Shown piece by piece: positions 1 to 6,345 of a stretch of 6,345 nt of DNA. Position 1 is the first letter of the stretch. Every line of letters starts with the position of its first letter. The notes beneath the pieces were generated by a model. That model saw only the letters and a program-made list of their open reading frames with translations, did no database searches and was not told where the DNA came from. A program made the translations under genes and the position numbers. Origin of the DNA: Thermoplasmata archaeon (GTDB lineage Archaea; Thermoplasmatota; Thermoplasmata; GCA-020350865); the NCBI GenBank assembly GCA_020351895.1, contig CP070672.1, forward strand, positions 3,671,388 through 3,677,732, in the 5' to 3' direction.

Positions 1-260
1 GGAGTGAGTTCATAATGGAAGTGGATGTTGTTGTACTCGCCATTGGAAACAGACCCAATCCCTTAGTACCTTCAACAACTGATGGTCTGGATACCACTAA
101 ATGGGGCACATTGGTTGCTGATGAGGAAACAGGAAAGACGACCAAGGACATGGTCTGGGCAGGTGGAGATATAGTAACAGGTGCGGCCACCGTGATTTCG
201 GCTATGGGAGCTGGAAAGAAGGCCTCTGCGGCAATGCATGAGGAATTGATGAAATTTTAA
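1..260 (+). CDS. GltA/NfnB-like FAD-dependent pyridine-nucleotide oxidoreductase, C-terminal fragment (5' end outside window)
   Basis: This is the end of a flavoprotein of the glutamate synthase small subunit / NfnB / sulfide dehydrogenase type, a family that moves electrons between NAD(P)H, FAD and Fe-S clusters in the cytoplasm. About 85 residues are visible. They hold the family's C-terminal signature: a VVVLAIGNRPNPL strand-turn, a WGTLVADEETG segment, and the FAD-binding AGGDIVTGAATV motif followed by AMGAGKKA. The reading frame stays open to the left edge, and the codons before the ATG at 15 (S-E-F-I) also match this family, so that methionine is internal and the true start lies upstream. 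The stop is TAA at 258-260, and the next gene starts 13 bp later. Known members donate or accept electrons in bifurcating complexes. A role feeding the downstream NADH/Hdr module is inference. The N-terminal Fe-S and NADPH domains cannot be assessed. Confidence 0.9.
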   Translation, partial: SEFIMEVDVVVLAIGNRPNPLVPSTTDGLDTTKWGTLVADEETGKTTKDMVWAGGDIVTGAATVISAMGAGKKASAAMHEELMKF

Positions 261-263
261 AGA

Positions 264-267
264 GGAG
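264..267 (+). promoter_or_regulatory. Shine-Dalgarno site of the HdrA-NuoE fusion gene
   Basis: GGAG within AGAGGAG lies 6 bp before the ATG at 274. A second ATG at 270 is in another frame and too close to this site, so 274 is the supported start. Confidence 0.75.
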
Positions 268-273
268 TAATGG

Positions 274-1170
274 ATGAAAAAGAAGGCAAATTCTGTTGTG
301 GTTATCGGGGGAGGTATTGCCGGGGTGCAGGCTGCATTGGATCTGGCAGATTCAGGAGTAAAAACTTACATCGTCGAAAAATCCCCTTCCATCGGTGGAA
401 GGATGGCCCAGTTGGACAAGACCTTCCCTACAAATGATTGCTCCATGTGTATCCTCTCACCGAAACTGGTTGAAGCGGGCCGCCATCCCAATATAGAATT
501 GTTGACTTTATCAGAGGTCGAGAAATTAGAGGGAGAGGAAGGAGGATTTGAGGTCAAGGTTCTGAAAAGAGCACGGTATGTGGATGAAGATAAATGTACA
601 GGTTGCGGAGTGTGTGCCCAGACATGTCCTATTAGGTATGAGTACCAAATCCCTGAGAAGGAAAGTGTTCTTGGGGAAATTTCGGAAGGCGACCTTAAAA
701 AAATCGATACCATACTTAAAAGATATAAAGACGAGGTCGGGGTGCTGATTCAGGTTTTACAGGATGTAAACAGTGAATTCAACTATCTGCCAGAAAATGC
801 TTTAAGATACATATCTGAACAATTGAATATTCCATTGAGTCAAATTTATCACGTGGCCACATTTTATACATTCTTTTCACTCATCCCAAGAGGTGAACAC
901 CTTATAAGGGTGTGTCAGGGCACAGCCTGTCATGTCAGGGGGAGCCCGAGGGTTCTTAACGAGATAGAACGGATTCTCAAAATAAAGTCCGGCGAAACCA
1001 CTTCTGATCTCAAATTCACTCTGGAAACTGTAAATTGTTTGGGGGCCTGCGCCTTAGGTCCCGTGGTGGTGATCGATGGCGAATATTACCCCGCAACCCC
1101 TACGAAGATGGAAAAACTGCTAAAGAAATACAAAGATGCCAAAGAGGAGAAAAAACATGAAAGTACTTAA
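274..1170 (+). CDS. HdrA N-terminal fragment fused to NuoE-type [2Fe-2S] subunit
   Basis: A 298-residue two-part protein. Residues 1-120 match the start of the HdrA thioredoxin-reductase-like flavodomain: the FAD dinucleotide fold (GGGIAG at 12-17), [12 protein letters not shown], the NDCSMC pair (Cys56, Cys59), and a CxxCxxCxxxCP ferredoxin motif (Cys108, 111, 114, 118). HdrA would normally continue for hundreds of residues, but here the sequence changes at about 121 into a complete NuoE/HoxE-like thioredoxin-fold subunit with its four [2Fe-2S] ligands, Cys214-x4-Cys219 and Cys255-x3-Cys259. NuoE proteins carry a [2Fe-2S] cluster next to the NuoF flavin. The missing remainder of this HdrA is found in the gene starting at 3010. 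The last 14 bp overlap the next gene. The residue after the ferredoxin proline is in frame and no stop or frameshift is seen, so this looks like a real fusion rather than a broken gene. Family assignment of both halves is firm; how the HdrA part folds is unknown. Confidence 0.93.
   Translation: MKKKANSVVVIGGGIAGVQAALDLADSGVKTYIVEKSPSIGGRMAQLDKTFPTNDCSMCILSPKLVEAGRHPNIELLTLSEVEKLEGEEGGFEVKVLKRARYVDEDKCTGCGVCAQTCPIRYEYQIPEKESVLGEISEGDLKKIDTILKRYKDEVGVLIQVLQDVNSEFNYLPENALRYISEQLNIPLSQIYHVATFYTFFSLIPRGEHLIRVCQGTACHVRGSPRVLNEIERILKIKSGETTSDLKFTLETVNCLGACALGPVVVIDGEYYPATPTKMEKLLKKYKDAKEEKKHEST
1144..1149 (+). promoter_or_regulatory. Shine-Dalgarno site deciding the nuoF start
   Basis: GAGGAG sits 7 bp before the ATG at 1157. 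The earlier in-frame ATG at 1136 has no comparable purine-rich site and would add only seven residues, so 1157 is preferred. The site lies inside the end of the previous gene, which favours translational coupling. Confidence 0.75.
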
Positions 1171-3010
1171 ATCAAAAGAGGACCTAAACAAGTTACAAAA
1201 TGATATCCTACAGAGACAGACTAAGGAGAAAATCCACATTACTGTGTGTGGAGGAACAGGATGCCATGCATACGGGACTGAAAAAGTGGCAGATATTTTC
1301 AAAGAGAAAATAGATGAGGGAGACCTGAAAGACAAAGCAATCCTTTTGGTTACCGGTTGCCACGGTTTTTGTGAGCAGGGACCCATCGTGGTTATTCGCC
1401 CAAAAAATATCTTTTATTCAAATGTTAAACCGGATGATGTTCCAGAAATAATCAATAAGACAATAATCAATGGTAAGGTCATCGACAGGTTACTTTATGT
1501 TGATCCTGCTACAGGAAAAAAAATCGTGTACGAAAATGAACTGCCATTTTACAAGAATCAGACACGTCTTTTATTTGGAAAAAATGGAATTATCGATCCT
1601 AGGAACATAGAGGATTATATCGGTATCAACGGATATTCTGCCTTGGCTAAGGCACTTTCCGAAATGAAACTGGAAGAAATCATTGAAGAGGTAAAGCAGT
1701 CCAACCTAAGGGGTAGAGGAGGTGCAGGTTTTCCCACAGGATTAAAATGGGAGGCCTGCCATGAAGCCAAGGGAGATATAAAGTATGTCATATGCAATGC
1801 AGATGAAGGTGATCCCGGGGCCTATGCAAACAGAAGCCTTCTTGAAGGTAATCCCCATAGCGTTTTAGAAGGAATGATCATCGGTGCCTATGCAATAGGC
1901 GCCTCTGAGGGTTACATATATGTCCGCACAGAATATCCCCTTGCTGTGGAACTTTTTAGAACAGCAATTAAGAACGCTCGTGACTTGGGTCTTCTAGGCA
2001 AAAACATCCTTGGCTCAGGATTCGATTTTGATGTAAAGATCGCACGAGGTGCAGGAGCATTTGTTTGTGGTGAATCCTCGGCCCTCATGGCCTCAATAGA
2101 AGGTAAACCTGGCGAACCAAGAGCAAAGCATATTCATGCAACAGAACGGGGATTGTGGGAGCGTCCCTCCACCTTGAACAATGTGGAAACCTGGGCAAAT
2201 ATTCCTCTCATAATAAACAAAGGTGCCCAATGGTATACAGAAATTGGAACCGAGAAAAGCAAAGGTACAAAGATATTCTCTTTGGTGGGAAAAATCAACA
2301 ATACAGGATTAGTTGAAGTACCTATGGGTATCACATTGCGTGAAATCGTTTATAATATAGGTGGGGGTTTACCAGATGGTAAAAAGTTTAAAGCCATACA
2401 AATCGGAGGTCCCTCAGGGGGATGCATTCCCGAGAGTTTGCTCCACTTAACTGTAGATTTTGATAGCCTAACCGATGCCGGTGCAATGATGGGTTCAGGC
2501 GGCATGATCGTCATGGACGAGCGAACCTGCATGGTGGACGTGGCAAGGTATTTTACGAATTTTCTTAAAGATGAATCATGCGGAAAATGTGTACCGTGCC
2601 GAAACGGACTTATGCAATTACAAAGAATGTTATCAGATATATGTGAGGGTAAAGGACAGGAAAGCGATATCGAGTTTTTCGAGGAACTGGCCTTTTGGAT
2701 TTCCAAGGCCTCATTATGCCAACTTGGTGCCACAGCTCCGAATCCAGTTATGACAACACTTCGATATTTCAAGGATGAATACATCTCTCACATCGTTGAT
2801 AAAAAATGCCCTGCTGGGGTATGCAAGGCTTTAATCACATATACCATCAATCCTGAAAATTGTACTGGATGCGAGTTGTGCAAAAAGAGGTGCCCTCAAG
2901 AGGCAATATCAGGTGAAAAAAAGGAAACCCATACAATTGATCAAGACAAGTGCATAAAGTGCGGGATATGCGAAGACAGCTGTAAATTCGATGCCGTGGA
3001 GGTTGCCTGA
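1157..3010 (+). CDS. nuoF: NuoF/HydB/HndC-type NADH-oxidising flavoprotein subunit with FMN and multiple Fe-S clusters
   Basis: A 617-residue protein of the long NuoF type found in bifurcating hydrogenases and HdrA-linked NADH modules. In order: an N-terminal thioredoxin-like [2Fe-2S] domain (Cys31-x4-Cys36, Cys68-x3-Cys72); the FMN/NADH domain with the glycine-rich [11 protein letters not shown] at about 185-195 and [14 protein letters not shown] at about 214-227; an SLBB-like region around 370-450; the N3-type [4Fe-4S] site (Cys475, 478, 481 and Cys521); and a C-terminal 2[4Fe-4S] ferredoxin (Cys569/572/575/579 and Cys599/602/605/609). All expected ligands are present. Complex I NuoF lacks the N-terminal and C-terminal cluster domains, so this is the soluble bifurcating type. 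It should oxidise NADH and pass electrons through the flanking NuoE and NuoG domains. It overlaps the previous gene by 14 bp. Its stop TGA and the next ATG share one base. NADH rather than NADPH is assumed from the family. Confidence 0.96.
   Translation: MKVLKSKEDLNKLQNDILQRQTKEKIHITVCGGTGCHAYGTEKVADIFKEKIDEGDLKDKAILLVTGCHGFCEQGPIVVIRPKNIFYSNVKPDDVPEIINKTIINGKVIDRLLYVDPATGKKIVYENELPFYKNQTRLLFGKNGIIDPRNIEDYIGINGYSALAKALSEMKLEEIIEEVKQSNLRGRGGAGFPTGLKWEACHEAKGDIKYVICNADEGDPGAYANRSLLEGNPHSVLEGMIIGAYAIGASEGYIYVRTEYPLAVELFRTAIKNARDLGLLGKNILGSGFDFDVKIARGAGAFVCGESSALMASIEGKPGEPRAKHIHATERGLWERPSTLNNVETWANIPLIINKGAQWYTEIGTEKSKGTKIFSLVGKINNTGLVEVPMGITLREIVYNIGGGLPDGKKFKAIQIGGPSGGCIPESLLHLTVDFDSLTDAGAMMGSGGMIVMDERTCMVDVARYFTNFLKDESCGKCVPCRNGLMQLQRMLSDICEGKGQESDIEFFEELAFWISKASLCQLGATAPNPVMTTLRYFKDEYISHIVDKKCPAGVCKALITYTINPENCTGCELCKKRCPQEAISGEKKETHTIDQDKCIKCGICEDSCKFDAVEVA
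2998..3002 (+). promoter_or_regulatory. Shine-Dalgarno site of the NuoG-HdrA fusion gene, inside the end of nuoF
   Basis: GGAGG is 7 bp before the ATG at 3010, and the stop and start codons overlap as TGATG. This arrangement is typical of translational coupling and supports tight 1:1 production of the two subunits. Confidence 0.75.
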
Positions 3011-6000
3011 TGGAGGAGGGAAATACTATCAAGCTCACCATAAACGGCGAAGAAGTCGGGGCAAATCCTGGGGAAATGCTAATTGATGTGGCCCAAAGAA
3101 ACGGTGTGTTCATTCCCAAGCTCTGTAATCATGTAGCTTTAAAACCCTACAGCGCCTGCAGAGTATGTATTGTGGAGGTTAAAAAGAGAGGACGGGCAAA
3201 ATTCACAGCCTCCTGCAGCTATCCTGTTTCAGAAGGAATAGAAGTTAATACAGAATCCGAGGAAGTTCTGAAACTAAGAAAAATGACGTTGGAAGCCCTC
3301 ATGGCCCAGGCCCCTGATGCGGAGTCAATAAAAAATATGGCAAAATACTATGGTATCGAAAAATCAAGATTCAACGAAAACGAGGATAATACCGAAAGAT
3401 GTATTCTCTGTGGCCTATGTGTTCGGATCTGCAGGGAGCGAATAGGAGTTTCTGCCATTGGATTTGCAGGTCGCGGTGTTTCCCGCAAGATTGCCACACC
3501 TTTTGATAAATTATCGGATGTCTGTATTACGTGCGGGGCCTGTGAAACAGTGTGTCCCACCGATGCAATAAAATTGCATGAAATTTCGAAAAACAAACCC
3601 ATTCCCATAACATCTGAGTTTGATTTGGGCCTCAAAAAAAGGAGTGTTATTTACACTCCATTTCCCCAGGCCATGCCTCTTAAATATTCCATTGACAGAG
3701 AGCAGTGCGTCCATATCGGCATGGGAACTTGCAGAATCTGCCAGGCATCCTGTGGAGCAGGGGCTGTAAATTTCGATCAAAAGGACGAGGAGCTAATACT
3801 TGATGCAAGCTCCATTGTGGTTGCCCCTGGGTACGATTTCATCTCGCCTGACGCACGTTCCGAATTTCACTACGACAGATTCAAGAATGTCATTTCCGCA
3901 ATGGAATTCGAGCGCATACTGAACGCATCAGGACCTTTTAGTGGACACATTAAAAGGCTCTCTGATAATAAAGATCCAAAAAGCATGGCTTTTATCCAGT
4001 GCGTTGGCTCAAGGGATAGAAACAAAGGTGTGGGCTACTGCTCATCGGCATGTTGCATGTTCGCAATAAAGGAGGCCATAATAGCAAAAGAGCATACTCC
4101 TGATTTAGACATCAAAATATATCATATGGACATTAGGGCATTTGGAAAGGAGTTCGATTACTATTACGAGAGGGCTCAGGAAATGGGAATAGATTTTATT
4201 AGATGCAGGGTTGCCGATATCTCTGAGGATGAAGATCAGAATCTGAAGGTGAACTTTACAGATGAAACAGATGAGCCAAAATCCGAGCTATTTGATATGG
4301 TTGTCCTGTCAAATGGATTGGCGAAACCCACGGATTCTGAAAAGTTGAGCAATGTCCTTGACATAAAACTCAATGAATACGGATTCTGCCAGACATCATC
4401 GTTTGCCCCCCTTGCAAGCAGCAGGGCCGGAATCTACATTGGTGGGGCTTTTTCCGAGCCAAAGGATATCCCGGATAGTGTTGCCCAGTCCTCAGGAGCA
4501 GCTGCAAAGGCTTCTTCAGCCATATCTTTGGCAGGAATGAGAATTCCCCAGATATCTGAAGAAATATTTGAAAGAGACGTATCCTCCGAGGAGCCAAGAA
4601 TAGGAGTTTTCGTCTGCCACTGCGGGATAAATATCGGTGCAACAGTTAACGTTCCAGATGTAGTTGAATATGCCAGGACCCTGCCAAATGTTGTATACGT
4701 CGATGAAAACCTCTACACTTGCTCCCATGACACACAGGAAATAATAAAAGAAAAAATCAAAGAGTACAACCTCAACAGGGTCATTGTTTCTGCCTGCTCT
4801 CCAAGAACCCATGAACCCCTCTTTCAGAGCACAATACACGAGGCCGAATTGAATCCATTTTTGTTTGAAATGGCAAATATCAGGGATCAATGCTCATGGG
4901 TGCATCAGAAGGAGCCCGAGAGGGCGACTGAGAAGGCTAAGGACCTTGTTCGAATGGCTGTTGCCAATGCAAAATTGCTATTACCACTTTACAAATCCAG
5001 AATACCTGTGGTGCAATCAGGCCTTATTATTGGTGGTGGCCTCTCGGGAATGACTGCAGCCTTGGATCTTGCAGCCCAGGGATATGACGCGCATCTTGTG
5101 GAAAGGGAGTCGATTCTGGGAGGCAACTTGAATAATCTGTACTTCACTGTTTATGGTGAAGATGTGCAGGAGCATTTGAAAGAGATGATATCCCAAGTTG
5201 AGAGCAACGAAAAAATCCATGTTTACAAACAGTCGGAAGTATCCGATGTTAATGGCCATATAGGTAATTTCAAAGTCACAGTTAAATCCAAGGATAAGGA
5301 AATCATCGTCCCTTGCGGTGCAATCATCTTGGCAACAGGTGGAACCGAGTACAAACCAAAAGAATACCTCTATGGACAGAATGATAAGGTTCTAACCCAA
5401 CTTGAGCTGGAAAAGAAATTGGCATCTGGTGAATCCGATTTCAAGAAGCTAGTCATGATTCAATGCGTTGGCTGCAGAAACGAGGAAAGACCATATTGCA
5501 GCAGGGTGTGCTGCACACATGCAGTGAAAAACGCATTGAAACAGAAGGAGCTTGTGTCCGAATCCGAGATCATTATCCTGTTTAAGGACATGAGAACGTA
5601 CGGATTTCGTGAGGACTTCTATGCAGACGCCTCGGATTCTGGTGTGAGGTTCATAAGATACGATGATGAAAGAAAGCCCGAGGTTTCCGCCACAAATGAC
5701 GGGAAGCTCAGCATGAAAATCCTCGATCCTGTATTGGGTGATACTTTGGTCTTCGAACCTGATGCACTTGTTCTTTCGGCTGCAATTATTCCACATTCAG
5801 ATAATATAAAATTATCCCAGATGCTGAAAGCACAGCTTTCAAGGGACAAGTTCTTTTTGGAGGCTCACATGAAGCTGCGTCCAGTAGACTTTTCCACTGA
5901 AGGGATGTTCTTATGCGGGCTAGCGCACTCACCCAAATTTATTAATGAATCATTGTACCAGGCCTCGGCTGCCGTGGCCAGGGCTTGCACCATAATATCC

Positions 6001-6258
6001 AAGAATTTCCTGGAGGTAGGAGGGGTAATCTCCGAGGTTGAGGAAGGAAAATGCGTGGCATGTCTCACATGTGTTCGAACCTGTCCCTATTATGTCCCAG
6101 AAATAAATGAAAGTGGTGTAGCCGAAATCGATGTAGCCACGTGTCGTGGTTGCGGAATCTGTGCAACCGAGTGTCCCGTGAAGGCAATACAGCTTAAGCA
6201 TTACACAGATGAACAGATCGTAGAAAAGGCAAAGGCATTGTTTGAAGGAGAGGGATAG
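3010..6258 (+). CDS. hdrA: NuoG-type N-terminal domain fused to the remainder of a large, duplicated HdrA
   Basis: A 1082-residue fusion. Residues 1-~195 are NuoG/HoxU-like: plant-type [2Fe-2S] ligands (Cys39, 50, 53, 69) and two ferredoxin motifs (Cys131/134/137/141, Cys172/175/178/182). No His or Cys lies between residues 70 and 130, so the HisCys3 cluster of complex I NuoG is absent, and so is the molybdopterin-like domain. From ~203 (EFDLGLKKRSVIY) it is HdrA: second motif of the inserted ferredoxin (Cys233-x7-Cys241-x2-Cys244-x3-Cys248), Cys331-x12-Cys344-x3-Cys348-Cys349, and a flavodomain end at ~475-505. A second, complete HdrA unit follows: Cys-rich N-terminal domain (Cys536, 538, 571, 596, 628), FAD fold (GGGLSG, 675-680), Cys819/830/834/835, and two C-terminal [4Fe-4S] motifs (Cys1015-1025, Cys1045-1055). 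The first HdrA unit lacks its FAD-binding start, which lies in the NuoE fusion at 274. Role inferred: electron bifurcation hub. The downstream gene starts directly after its stop. Confidence 0.95.
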   Translation: MEEGNTIKLTINGEEVGANPGEMLIDVAQRNGVFIPKLCNHVALKPYSACRVCIVEVKKRGRAKFTASCSYPVSEGIEVNTESEEVLKLRKMTLEALMAQAPDAESIKNMAKYYGIEKSRFNENEDNTERCILCGLCVRICRERIGVSAIGFAGRGVSRKIATPFDKLSDVCITCGACETVCPTDAIKLHEISKNKPIPITSEFDLGLKKRSVIYTPFPQAMPLKYSIDREQCVHIGMGTCRICQASCGAGAVNFDQKDEELILDASSIVVAPGYDFISPDARSEFHYDRFKNVISAMEFERILNASGPFSGHIKRLSDNKDPKSMAFIQCVGSRDRNKGVGYCSSACCMFAIKEAIIAKEHTPDLDIKIYHMDIRAFGKEFDYYYERAQEMGIDFIRCRVADISEDEDQNLKVNFTDETDEPKSELFDMVVLSNGLAKPTDSEKLSNVLDIKLNEYGFCQTSSFAPLASSRAGIYIGGAFSEPKDIPDSVAQSSGAAAKASSAISLAGMRIPQISEEIFERDVSSEEPRIGVFVCHCGINIGATVNVPDVVEYARTLPNVVYVDENLYTCSHDTQEIIKEKIKEYNLNRVIVSACSPRTHEPLFQSTIHEAELNPFLFEMANIRDQCSWVHQKEPERATEKAKDLVRMAVANAKLLLPLYKSRIPVVQSGLIIGGGLSGMTAALDLAAQGYDAHLVERESILGGNLNNLYFTVYGEDVQEHLKEMISQVESNEKIHVYKQSEVSDVNGHIGNFKVTVKSKDKEIIVPCGAIILATGGTEYKPKEYLYGQNDKVLTQLELEKKLASGESDFKKLVMIQCVGCRNEERPYCSRVCCTHAVKNALKQKELVSESEIIILFKDMRTYGFREDFYADASDSGVRFIRYDDERKPEVSATNDGKLSMKILDPVLGDTLVFEPDALVLSAAIIPHSDNIKLSQMLKAQLSRDKFFLEAHMKLRPVDFSTEGMFLCGLAHSPKFINESLYQASAAVARACTIISKNFLEVGGVISEVEEGKCVACLTCVRTCPYYVPEINESGVAEIDVATCRGCGICATECPVKAIQLKHYTDEQIVEKAKALFEGEG
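6246..6250 (+). promoter_or_regulatory. Shine-Dalgarno site of the MvhD-like gene
   Basis: AGGAG inside the purine run AAGGAGAGGG lies 8 bp before the ATG at 6259, within the last codons of the previous gene. The stop TAG and the start ATG are directly adjacent. Confidence 0.7.
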
Positions 6259-6345
6259 ATGGAAGAAGTAAAGGAGCAAAACAAGACCCAAGAAGACACA
6301 TCATCGGATTTCGATCCTGAGATCGTGGCCTTTTGCTGTCATTAC
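6259..6345 (+). CDS. mvhD: MvhD-like hydrogenase/Hdr iron-sulfur linker subunit, N-terminal fragment (3' end outside window)
   Basis: Only 29 residues are visible. After a polar, charged leader of about 16 residues comes FDPEIVAFCCHY, which fits the start of MvhD/FlpD proteins (pattern F-x-P-x-I-V-A-F-C-C followed by an aromatic residue). MvhD is a small [2Fe-2S] protein that carries electrons between a hydrogenase or dehydrogenase and HdrA, and it is routinely encoded next to hdrA. The ATG follows the previous stop without a gap and has a good Shine-Dalgarno site. The rest of its cysteine set lies outside the window. The identification rests on a short motif plus context, which together are quite specific. 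Confidence 0.85.
   Translation, partial: MEEVKEQNKTQEDTSSDFDPEIVAFCCHY

Larger units (their letters stand above)
634..3615 (+). other. NuoE-NuoF-NuoG(N) module lying inside a split hdrA
   Basis: HdrA-like sequence stops just after the proline-isoleucine that ends the ferredoxin motif (base 633) and resumes at about the codon for Glu203 of the last fusion (base 3616). Between these points lie, in the usual operon order, a NuoE domain, all of NuoF and the first ~200 residues of NuoG. The right-hand edge is uncertain by about 20 codons, because the linker between the last NuoG Cys motif and EFDLGL belongs clearly to neither family. The block has no inverted repeats, target duplication or transposase. 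DNA around the Cys motifs at the two borders (595-627 and 3523-3555) is alike only at conserved codons, so any event that made it is old. Confidence 0.8.

Noticed and set aside
15..260. Short independent gene starting at the ATG at 15
   Set aside because: The frame is open to the left edge and the preceding residues also fit the GltA/NfnB family, so this is the end of a longer gene.
270..272. ATG as start of the HdrA-NuoE gene
   Set aside because: It is in a different frame from the conserved protein and sits too close to the Shine-Dalgarno site.
261..273. Promoter or terminator in the first intergenic gap
   Set aside because: The gap is only 13 bp and holds just a ribosome site; no hairpin with a T-run is present.
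1136..1156. Earlier in-frame start for nuoF
   Set aside because: It adds only seven residues and has no clear ribosome site, while the ATG at 1157 has GAGGAG at ideal spacing.
274..1170. Truncated hdrA pseudogene
   Set aside because: The reading frame is intact, the cofactor residues are kept, and the protein continues into a complete NuoE domain with its own ligands.
2350..2784. Antisense open stretch of 144 codons, and similar reverse-strand stretches at 366-713, 4516-4890, 5449-5796 and 5950-6291
   Set aside because: They lie opposite strongly conserved coding sequence, match no family I recognise, and read as chance shadows.
634..3615. Mobile element insertion into hdrA
   Set aside because: No transposase, terminal repeats or target duplication is seen; both borders are in-frame protein fusions at a domain boundary, which points to old recombination rather than a recent insertion.

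Overview
The window is one dense, single-direction (+ strand) stretch of a redox operon from a strict anaerobe. It is cut at both ends: the first gene has lost its N-terminus and the last gene has lost everything after about 29 residues. All gene families here (GltA/NfnB-like flavoprotein, NuoE/NuoF/NuoG-type NADH module, large HdrA, MvhD) are typical of flavin-based electron bifurcation or confurcation in anaerobes. The HdrA is of the long, internally duplicated bacterial kind, and the DNA is moderately AT-rich. Together these suggest a sulfate-reducing or syntrophic bacterium of the Thermodesulfobacteriota/Deltaproteobacteria type, but the organism cannot be fixed from the sequence alone.

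Layout: (1) bases 1-260, the C-terminal end of a GltA/NfnB-like FAD pyridine-nucleotide oxidoreductase; (2) 274-1170, a fusion of the first ~120 residues of HdrA to a complete NuoE-like [2Fe-2S] subunit; (3) 1157-3010, a HydB/HndC-type NuoF (NADH-, FMN- and Fe-S-binding); (4) 3010-6258, a NuoG-type N-terminal electron-wire domain fused to the rest of a large HdrA; (5) 6259 to the end, the start of an MvhD-like subunit. Gaps are 13 bp, then a 14-bp overlap, a 1-bp overlap and 0 bp. Every start has a good Shine-Dalgarno site, so the genes look co-transcribed and translationally coupled. No promoter, terminator, RNA gene, repeat or mobile element is visible, and no non-coding stretch exceeds 13 bp.

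The striking point is that one HdrA appears to be split in two, with a whole NuoE-NuoF-NuoG(N) module placed inside it. Gene 2 carries HdrA up to the first motif of its inserted ferredoxin domain. Gene 4 picks HdrA up again just after that motif. Adding the two HdrA parts (about 120 + 880 residues) gives about 1000 residues, the size I recall for a single uninterrupted large HdrA. Both breaks are in frame, all visible cofactor ligands are kept, and each piece is fused to a partner that contacts NuoF in NADH dehydrogenases. The first HdrA flavodomain would therefore have to be completed in trans by assembly of the NuoEFG trimer.

Proposed working (inference): NADH is oxidised at the FMN of NuoF. 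Electrons pass through the NuoE/NuoF/NuoG clusters to the flavin centres of the duplicated HdrA, and HdrA exchanges electrons with MvhD and with further partners probably encoded beyond the window (HdrBC, hydrogenase, formate dehydrogenase or another reductase). The upstream GltA/NfnB-like protein may add an NAD(P)H link.
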